14,348 nucleotides of DNA from assembly GCA_900617975.1 (NCBI GenBank), contig UZAE01001241.1, forward strand, positions 1-14,348. Reading direction: 5' to 3'. The position numbers and the translations under genes were made by a program. This DNA comes from Rodentolepis nana (taxonomy: Eukaryota; Platyhelminthes; Cestoda; Cyclophyllidea; Hymenolepididae). Every line of letters starts with the position of its first letter. Position 1 is the stretch's first letter. This document shows positions 8,312 through 14,348 of the stretch, one piece after another. The notes under the pieces are model-generated. The model saw only the letters and a program-made list of their open reading frames with translations. It did not search any database and had not been told where the DNA came from.

Positions 8312-8949
8312 TTATTTTCGGAACCCTTACACTATTATAAATTTCCGCAGCCTCTAGGAGCCCCCAATTGCTATCAGTGCATCCTGAGGTGCCAAAATAT
8401 CGATCATCTCAAGCCGCCAAGCTGATAACTTCAATCTGCTCCCAAGTCAGAAGGCAGACGTGAGAGTAATTGAATACATTTTATTGAATTAATACAGAGG
8501 TGCATTTGATATAGCTTTTATTTCCATCCAAACGGGTTGGGAGTCCCTTAGACATCTAAGTGGATCAGGCGCGATACTGGATCTTTATAAATTTCAGATG
8601 CTCTGGCAGTATTTATGTGTAACTTGTTAAGATTTCATACATTGGCACCATGTTTCCAACTCTGGGCAAGCATTTCTGACAGTTTATCACCAGTTTTTGT
8701 AAAGATATGTGGGACACGTTATCGCGTTGTTCGTCATCGTATGCCTGCATGTCTGCTCGCCAGGATTGGGAGGTGCGGCCGTACAACTCTGTGTGCAGCG
8801 ACCGTACAAACAGTGACCAGTCATCAACCTCTGTTTAACCTAATCCCCCATCCTGATCATGAGTAGCTCCCTGCGTGTACACACTTTATCCGCAATACCC
8901 ATACTGAATAAACGTTCTCCGTGCTACACGTCTGTTTCCCTTATAGCTC
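8312..8949. other. 3' flank of gene 2 and a GC-richer island, possible retroelement remnant
   Basis: After about 8340 the base composition changes. The part from about 8560 to 8940 is clearly richer in G, C and CpG than its surroundings. It has an open frame at 8615-8866 with no recognised domain and ends with AATAAA (8907-8912). A remnant of an LTR-type or other inserted element would fit. The same signal could instead serve gene 2, though it lies about 790 nt after its stop. Confidence 0.3.
8907..8912 (+). terminator. AATAAA polyadenylation signal
   Basis: This is a canonical hexamer followed by GT/CT-rich sequence (GTTCTCCGTGC). It is either the distal polyadenylation site of gene 2 or belongs to the GC-richer inserted segment around it. 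Confidence 0.35.
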
Positions 8950-9305
8950 AGCTATAGCTTAGCTGGTTCTGGGAGTCTAGCTAGATGTTGGAAATCTTGC
9001 CATCGAGATTTCTGAGTCAGTCAGGCTTTACTAAGGTGTTTAGCTGGTTCTGGGAGTCTAGCTAGATGTAGGAGGATCTCCCATTGAGATTTCTGAGTCA
9101 GTCAGGCTTTACTAGCGTAGCCAGAGATTTCTGAGTTAGTCAGGCTTTACTAGAGTAGCAATATTTCTGAGTCAGTCAGGCTTTACTAGCGTAGCAATCC
9201 GTGGAGCTATAGCTTAGCTGGTTCTGGGAGTCTAGCTAGATGTTGGAGAATTTGCCATAGAGATTTCGGAGTCGGTCAGGCTTTACTAAGGTAGCAATCC
9301 GCTAC
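8950..9305. repeat. Degenerate tandem repeat array, ~90-97 bp unit
   Basis: There are three long units (starting about 8950, 9040 and 9206) and two short units (about 9124 and 9161). A long unit holds AGCTATAGCTTAGCTGG, TTCTGGGAGTCTAGCTAGATG, then GAGATTTCTGAGTCAGTC and AGGCTTTACTAAGGTAGCA. The short units keep only the second half (~37-45 bp). It contains perfect palindromes, AGCTATAGCT and TCTAGCTAGA. All five units keep a TGAGTCAGTCAGG-like core with small changes. It looks like a minisatellite that grew by unequal exchange at two scales. Confidence 0.85.
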
Positions 9306-9906
9306 CAGTTTGTTTAATCATATTGAGTCGTAATGGGTGTGTTGGCCTTTCATAAGGTGTTAAATTTGATGGTACGACTGAGAGGCTGGTCAGATTTGAC
9401 TTATCTCTTATGCAATCTAGCCAGCAATAAGGTAATTGAAAATCGTTAATAATCAACTATCATTTCTGCATTTCTATCTTATTACACTCATCATAGACTC
9501 ATGTTCAACAAGCTGAGTGGCATGTATTACACAACAGTTACTGTTTTTAAACAAATGGCTCAAAGTGTGCCTTAATGCATGCCACTGAATCATTGTTCAT
9601 GATAATATGAGATAAATATATAAGGGATAGTATTTGAGTAAGCATAATATGGGCCTACAAATCACAAATCTTGCATAATATGACACTTGAAAGCATGTAA
9701 TCCCCCCCCTTCTTTCATTGCAAAATACTTGAGTTCGTATCCTTAATAATCACCAGTAGTTTAAGCTTGACGCCGGTAGAGCATGCGAATTTCATTTTGT
9801 AATCTTATTAGTGCTGATCAGGACAATGCAAACATAAGATTGTATAAAGATAAAAAAGGCACTTATTGAATAACTCGTATAAGGGAGGGCGCTAATTTTT
9901 CACCAT
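9306..9906. other. AT-rich spacer with one imperfect inverted repeat
   Basis: No gene is supported. The only structure is an imperfect inverted repeat, 9499-9529 against 9573-9602, centred on GAGTGGCATG / CATGCCACTG with a loop of about 43 nt. A C-run lies near 9703-9710. Confidence 0.5.
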
Positions 9907-9920
9907 TATATTTTCTCAAG
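9907..9920. repeat. Target-site duplication of copy C, left arm (right arm 10246-10259)
   Basis: TATATTTTCTCAAG at the left edge and TATATTTTCTCGAG at the right edge match at 13 of 14 positions and directly abut the two ends of copy C. Confidence 0.8.
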
Positions 9921-10245
9921 TGGGGTGTACGATAGACTTACCTCCATGTGGTGCACCCTGGGCAACGTATACTCATACGGCAAAAAGTCTATTAACCGGC
10001 AGTTGACTTCTCACGTCAAACTACCACGACCCCCCCCCCTGGTTGTCATATTCGACCCCTTTCACAGTACTCACCTTACTTTTTTCACTACCTTTGTGTC
10101 TGTCTGCCTCTTTTACATCAGTGAAACGCTCTTCTGTTCCCCACCCCTCGACTTTCTGCTACTTTGATGAACCTTCCCTCTGTGAATCCCAAAGTCAGCT
10201 AAATGGCTAATGATATCTATCAAAACGCCTGCCATTTGAAATAAA
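9921..10245 (+). mobile_element. SINE-like retroposon, copy C
   Basis: This is a full-length copy in sense orientation. It starts TGGGGTGTACGATAGACTTA and contains GTGCACCCTGGGCAACG, CCGGCAGTTGACTTC and the pyrimidine-rich middle with GTGTCTGTCTG. It ends CGCCTGCCATTTGAAATAAA. It is flanked by a 14-bp duplication with one mismatch. A C9-C10 run at about 10030 interrupts the region where other copies read CCCCACTG. The long open frame across it is a by-product and matches no protein family I know. Confidence 0.85.
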
Positions 10246-10259
10246 TATATTTTCTCGAG

Positions 10260-10650
10260 TCTCCAAAATGAAGATATTTTCGATTACTTTTCTGCACGTT
10301 GAATACTCATAAGGTACTTGCCTAGAGAGTGTAGCTTTTAATTGGCGAATAGGCATCAATTAGGCAGGCGTTAGGAACACAATTGTCACAAATTAAAGCC
10401 TTTCTGTCTTCAATATTTTAAATTGATTTTCATGTATATAAATCGAAAGTTTTACTAGTAGAGACTATTGTTCGGTTAAAAACGTCAAACATTATAAATA
10501 TTTTTTACAATCTCCCAAAAATTGAGGAATTATACAGGGTGTCCCAAAACGTGTATACACATTAAACTAATTGTAAACCTGGCATTCAATTAGAATTTTA
10601 CTTCATCAAACATGTAAAATATTTCATAAGTATAATTGCATTGTCTTTAC
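10260..10650. other. AT-rich spacer between copies C and D
   Basis: No coding potential is seen. TACAGGGTGTCCCAAAAC at 10533-10550 resembles the termini of some mariner-type DNA transposons, but no matching opposite end was found. Confidence 0.4.
10533..10550 (+). other. Mariner-terminus-like sequence
   Basis: TACAGGGTGTCCCAAAA next to a TA dinucleotide resembles terminal inverted repeat ends of Tc1/mariner-type elements. No inverted partner (GGGACACCCTG) and no transposase lie in the window, so it would be a solo relic at best. Confidence 0.2.
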
Positions 10651-10903
10651 GTGGTGTGCGACAGACTTACCTCCAAGTGGTGCATCCTGAGTAACGTATA
10701 TTCATATGGCAAAAAAGCCTATTAACAAGCAGTTGACTTCTAACTTCAAACTACCATCACCCTACTGTATTTCATCTTTGAATCTCTCTTCTGTTCCCCC
10801 TCTGAAATTTTTGATTTTCACTTTGATGTTCTTCCCTTGTGTGAAGCCTGAAGTCAACTAAAGGGCTAATGATAACCATCAAAACGCCTGCCATTTGATA
10901 TGA
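10651..10903 (+). mobile_element. SINE-like retroposon, copy D (internally deleted)
   Basis: It has the same 5' start (GTGGTGTGCGACAGACTTAC) and 3' end (AAAACGCCTGCCATTTGATA) as the other copies. It lacks about 60 bp of the pyrimidine-rich middle, including the GTGTCTGTCT block, and is the most diverged copy. No target-site duplication is visible, which fits an older insertion. Confidence 0.8.
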
Positions 10904-10951
10904 ATATTTTCATATGTGGGTGGCCTTATGTTGAAGAAAATGGAGTATTAA

Positions 10952-11231
10952 AATCGAGTAAATGATAAAGTTCAATATGCAAATGCAGAGCTTTATTGTA
11001 TGCTTGCTAAATTCACATATCTTTACTCTGAATACCATGCTCCAACTGGCATTACTGTATAAAATAATTTTACATAGGGAAAGAACAAGGTACAAAGTTG
11101 AAAACGGTATTTCCTTTATTCCTCGGAATGCTCAGTGGTTATTTCCGTCGTTTGTCTTTTATCCGAATGAAGTAGAATTGGAACCACCTCAAAGAGAACA
11201 GAAATACAAGTTTTCTATTACACCCAGATAA
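10952..11231 (+). pseudogene. Frame-broken coding remnant, or a terminal exon
   Basis: Two adjacent frames look protein-like. Positions 10952-11062 read NDKVQYANAELYCMLAKF and onward, then stop. From about 11078 another frame reads ERTRYKVENGISFIP, ends KYKFSITPR, and stops at 11231. A 21-nt GTATAA...ACATAG between them would be too short for an intron and does not restore phase. I prefer a pseudogene with a frameshift. Alternatively, only the second part is a last exon (acceptor TTTTACATAG at 11077) with its partner unseen. The family is not recognised. Confidence 0.3.
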
Positions 11232-11775
11232 TAATTTTTAAAGAAACAGTAAATTACTCGTCATTATCATTAATACTTATTTAAAAAGTATGAAAAAATA
11301 TATTTGTCTATTTATTGTATTGTTTGGATATTACAAAAATTATTTATGATCTGCACTCGTCTCTCCATTTTGCCTGTCTTCAAAATACTTTAGCTTTACT
11401 TCTTAATTACATGCTAACAAGAATTTAAATGTAAGAAAAAGTACAATAACTACGCAGAATTTTTCTTCCTGTTTCCTAGAGTTTTTTATGCATTTCTTAA
11501 ACTTTTTTTAAAATACCCTTCCCAATAATGTGGAATGCCTTATTTTGCATTAGTTCTTAAATAATATAAAATAGTAATCATTGTTATGCTTTTAAATCTT
11601 TTAAGTTATCATGACCTAATGTAGATTTACTCATATATTCAAAACTATAAATTTTAAAAAATTTTGACTAAAGTTTACTTCCTCTTTTAAGAAAACTCAA
11701 AAGGTACCTTTACAAACAAAGTTTAATAATTTAAACTAATCTTGGGGTGGAGATATTAGAAACGGAAAATTTGTA
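11232..11775. other. AT-rich intergenic region downstream of gene 3
   Basis: This is strongly A+T-rich with stops in all frames and no recognised repeat. It separates the remnant at 10952-11231 from the 3' end of gene 3. Confidence 0.5.
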
Positions 11776-11781
11776 TTTATT
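11776..11781 (-). terminator. AATAAA polyadenylation signal of gene 3
   Basis: On the minus strand GAATAAATAC lies 160 nt beyond the proposed gene 3 stop codon (TGA 11941-11943), a fitting distance for a short 3'UTR. Confidence 0.55.
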
Positions 11782-11940
11782 CAAAAAAACATGACAAAGA
11801 ACTTATTTCGGATGGAATAGAATGTATATTCGGCCAACTTGTGCAATACGCACTCATATTCAACTTCGGTAATCCATAAGGAAAAACGAGAAATCCTGCT
11901 CTGTGAATAAATCGACTACAGTTTACAGGTTCAACTGACA

Positions 11941-13120
11941 TCATCTATAATCTCGAGAAGTCTAGGAAAATAAACATAGTTAGCTATCCATTTTACATTA
12001 ACGTATTTCTTTGGCGCAATTGTTTCCCGGATTCGACTTAACGACAACTTGCAAATTAAATGAACAGCAATATTTATCAACGACCCTTAACTTCGTTCCA
12101 GATCTTTCATCCACTTCTAAATAATAATGCTTACCTTCTTGTTTGGTTTATATATAATCTCAGGCAGCAATCTTAATGAGCTTCTTATCTTTTCTTTCGA
12201 TGTATTTATCATTTCTAAGGAGAAGGAAAAATAAATTGCCGTCTTAATTTTTTTCAAAGAAGTATAAATTAATGAGAAAACAAAAGTACCTACCTGAAGA
12301 GAGGTTGTCCATACTACAGCCTTCTGGAGATTCACGTTCAGAATCTGTTAATGCATCTGCTTTTGGGAAATTTATTCCTTTTCTTTTCAAAATAATTATT
12401 GCTAGTGTTGCCAAAATGGCAACTATTGACACAGCCAAAATGGTAAGGAAGTCCGATAGGACAACACTTGTAACGTGATCGAATTCTCTATTAGTTGAGA
12501 CAGACGTTAATTCTAAATTAAAATGATACATTTCTCGTTGAATAAGGTATTTACTTTCTGATATTGCGAAACTTAAAAAATATTTTCTTGGGAAATGTTG
12601 TGGTTATTGAAAATTTATGAATGAACTTCAAAAAAAACCTATTTTAAAACACTACTTAAGGTTTTATTTGCCTAAAAATCGATAATCGTGAAATTTACTT
12701 CATAATCATCTGAATACCTTTGAAATCAACTCGTAACTTTTTATTTCGTGAAATTTGGATCCTATTAGATTCTCTGGTGATAATTGTAGAATAAGCAGAG
12801 CATCGAATTGTTGAGTTTTGAGGCAAGTTTGTAGTTCGAATAACAAGATCTCCAGTAAACATTCCGATATTTTTCGAAATTTTGTCATACTTTGGAGACG
12901 TTTCGTTGAGACTTCGCTTATTCACAGACCACCTATAATGAAAATCAATAAAGACCTTTGAGAAGTTAAGTTTGAGAATGCAAAGGGAAGTTAAGCTACC
13001 GTAGCATTATTGTTTGAACGTTGTGCCTTGTTGCAAATCCTTTGCATTGGAAACCAATTATTTCTTTAGATTCATCGGCATGCTTTGAAAGTAGTCGTTT
13101 GACTGTCATATTAAAAATAT
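11941..13120 (-). CDS. Gene 3 (3' part): immunoglobulin-superfamily type I membrane protein
   Basis: The exons in transcript order are 13000-13120, 12718-12932, 12294-12557, 12135-12214 and 11941-11961 (TGA). Introns are 67, 160, 79 and 173 nt, all GT-AG with matching phases. About 232 residues are visible; the 5' part is missing. An Ig domain shows its Cys in GFQCKGF, Trp in MLRWSVNK, then GDLVIRTTNLP and the second Cys in STIRCSAYS. Sequons NMT, NET and NST suggest glycosylation. One membrane helix (DFLTILAVSIVAILATLAII) ends in LKRKG, so the tail is cytoplasmic: Ser/Glu-rich, then basic (SKEKIRSSLRLL), ending SRDYR. A cell-adhesion or receptor role at the plasma membrane is inferred from this layout. 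A further upstream exon may be 13228-13307 (phase fits, weak donor GTCTTT). The final 21-nt coding exon is less certain than the others. Confidence 0.7.
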
Positions 13121-13227
13121 CTAAATTATTAAGAAAATTGTTTTCAAGCTTGTTGACAAGAAGAGCAAATTTCGTTTACAAAATATGTGTTAGAAGTAGA
13201 AAGGTAATCGGTGTTTAAATTAAAGAC

Positions 13228-13307
13228 ATATGTTCCGACAAGGATGTTGGGGTAAAATTTTATTGTAATCTGGGCAATTGTCAATAGTACTCGACTTTTG
13301 GAAAATC
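13228..13307 (-). CDS. Possible further upstream exon of gene 3
   Basis: The acceptor TTTCTAATCAG precedes an open stretch reading IFQKSSTIDNCPDYNKIL, then CRNI. Its phase joins the 13120 exon correctly across 107 nt. The donor (ATAT|GTCTTT, or alternatively CCTT|GTCGGA) is poor, so this is tentative. It would lie just before the Ig domain's first strand. Confidence 0.3.
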
Positions 13308-14007
13308 CTGATTAGAAAACGGTAATACCCTAGTCCAAAATATCAAAAAATAGTTTCCACATGTTAACTAAGGGTTAAAATTTTACATTTTGCTAATTAA
13401 ATTTTAATTCCCTTCGTTCAGTGAAACGAATATATTTAATATTAAGGGCGTGTATCTAAAACCTCAGTGTCGGAATGCAAAATAAACTCCCTTTGGAATA
13501 TGTCTGCTTCAACTTAATATTTTATTTTTCTAAGTGTTGAAGCTCATGAAATATGTCTTCTTACACAGGTATTGCAGGTTTCAGTATGATGATTTTAAAT
13601 CATAAATGTGAATATACTAACTGGGTTGTCTGCTATAATAGAGAAATCTTGAATCTGTAAGTCCAATTCATCAATCTAATTAATTTTCGGCTCTGATATT
13701 CACTATATCAGAAGACAAGAAATATAATTAATATTATATGAATATTTAAAAATAGCACCTTCAGCTAGTCTGAAAAATGGTCTACCGAGATTAAAATCAG
13801 CCAGTGAATCTGCCATTACTAAATTTAAGGTGCCAAGTATTCTTTACCTTGCACAATTGATTTTGCCGGCCAATATTTATTTTAAGGATCATTAAAACAA
13901 TTTAGGTAAGACGTAGATAATAAGTTAATAAGTGGAGGGTATTTATCGCGCTAGTATTGAAATATGACCAAAATTTTCATTTTTTGTCCAGAGCTAATTA
14001 GATGAGC
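13308..14007. other. Region upstream of the visible gene 3 exons
   Basis: This is AT-rich. It is probably intron of gene 3, or its 5' flank. One minus-strand stretch at about 13757-13818 (MADSLADFNLGRPFFRLAEG) looks protein-like and follows an acceptor-like ATTTAG. Its phase does not fit the next exon, so it is not assigned. Confidence 0.3.
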
Positions 14008-14022
14008 TAACTTTGTCAGGAT
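14008..14022. repeat. Target-site duplication of copy E, left arm (right arm 14318-14332)
   Basis: TAACTTTGTCAGGAT occurs identically at both edges of copy E. The first TAA may partly belong to the tail, leaving a certain core of at least 12 bp. Confidence 0.9.
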
Positions 14023-14317
14023 GAGGTGTGAGATAGACTTACCTCCTTGTGGTGCACCCTGGGCAACGTATACTCATACGGCAAAAAGTCTATTAACCGG
14101 CATTTGACTTCTGACTTCAAACTGCCATGACCCCACTGCATGTCATATTCGACCTCTTCTACAGCGCTCATCTTGCCTTTTCCTTCCTCTTTGAAACACT
14201 CTACTGTCCCCCTCCCTCTCGGCTTTCCCTCACTTTGATGTTCTTTCCCCTCTGTGAAGCCTGAAGTCAACTAAAGGGCCAATGATAACCTTCAAAACGC
14301 CTGCCATTTGATATAAA
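14023..14317 (+). mobile_element. SINE-like retroposon, copy E (best preserved insertion)
   Basis: This is a sense-oriented copy. It begins GAGGTGTGAGATAGACTTAC, then GTGGTGCACCCTGGGCAACG, CCGGCATTTGACTTCTGAC, TTCAAACTGCC, a pyrimidine-rich middle and GTGAAGCCTGAAGTCAAC. It ends CGCCTGCCATTTGATATAAA. It lacks about 28 bp of the middle (the GTGTCTGTCT block) found in copies A-C. A perfect 15-bp duplication suggests a recent insertion. Its minus strand carries an open frame of 84 codons. If gene 3 continues beyond the window, this copy sits antisense in one of its introns; otherwise it is upstream of it. Confidence 0.85.
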
Positions 14318-14348
14318 TAACTTTGTCAGGATTTCAGTTAACGGTTAA

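Noticed and set aside
9925..10167. Plus-strand 80-codon open frame
   Set aside because: It falls wholly within copy C. Its translation is low-complexity from pyrimidine-rich repeat sequence and is not open in the other sense copies.
10361..10376. TTAGGCAGGCGTTAGG as another fragment of the SINE-like family
   Set aside because: The match to the tail motif is about ten bases, with no neighbouring family sequence.
12272..12478. Plus-strand 68-codon open frame
   Set aside because: It is antisense to the transmembrane exon of gene 3, which has a clear helix, a KRK stop-transfer and matching splice phases.
1..14348. CRISPR array, bacterial operon, organellar genes or an intact virus
   Set aside because: The genes are intron-split, there are no spaced short repeats, and no viral or organellar proteins were recognised. 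The direct repeats are retroposon duplications and a minisatellite.

Overview
This is an AT-rich eukaryotic window. It looks like a parasitic flatworm, most likely a tapeworm (Cestoda). Coding pieces are short and split by GT-AG introns in two size classes: 32, 34 and 35 nt, and about 67-79 nt. There is one 25-nt microexon, and a retroposon family lies scattered between and inside genes. I see no bacterial, organellar or viral gene order. The species call is inference from architecture; no protein here was recognised by name.

Four split genes can be assembled with phase-consistent introns. Gene 1 (+, 835-3756, seven exons, 154 aa) is a small, charged, probably helical protein. Gene 4 (-, 4348-4525, two coding exons, 47 aa) is a tiny single-pass membrane protein ending just after its membrane helix. 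Gene 2 (+, 6363-8118, four exons, 388 aa) is a low-complexity, probably nuclear protein with a strong basic NLS and acidic patches. Gene 3 (-, 11941 to at least 13120, five exons seen, 5' part missing) is the 3' end of an immunoglobulin-superfamily type I membrane protein. It has an Ig domain (Cys-Trp-Cys), a transmembrane helix and a short basic tail. Genes 4 and 2 are divergent across about 1.8 kb of AT-rich DNA. Genes 1 and 4 converge.

The rest is mostly repeats. A roughly 300-bp SINE-like retroposon is present in five near-full-length copies (A and B on the minus strand, C, D and E on the plus strand), plus two fragments. Three insertions carry 14-15 bp target-site duplications, and the 3' ends are (ATAA)-type tails. 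Copy A sits next to a partial second unit inside one duplication, so it looks like a dimeric or nested insertion. Every copy keeps a perfect splice donor, AG|GTAAGT, on its antisense strand. Copy B lies antisense in intron 1 of gene 1, so the donor points along that gene.

Other structures are a degenerate tandem array at 8950-9305 with an AP-1-like TGAGTCA core, a GC-richer island at about 8560-8940 with a polyadenylation signal, a frame-broken coding remnant at 10952-11231, a G7AG10 run, and a possible mariner-type terminus. The four genes show no obvious functional link to each other.
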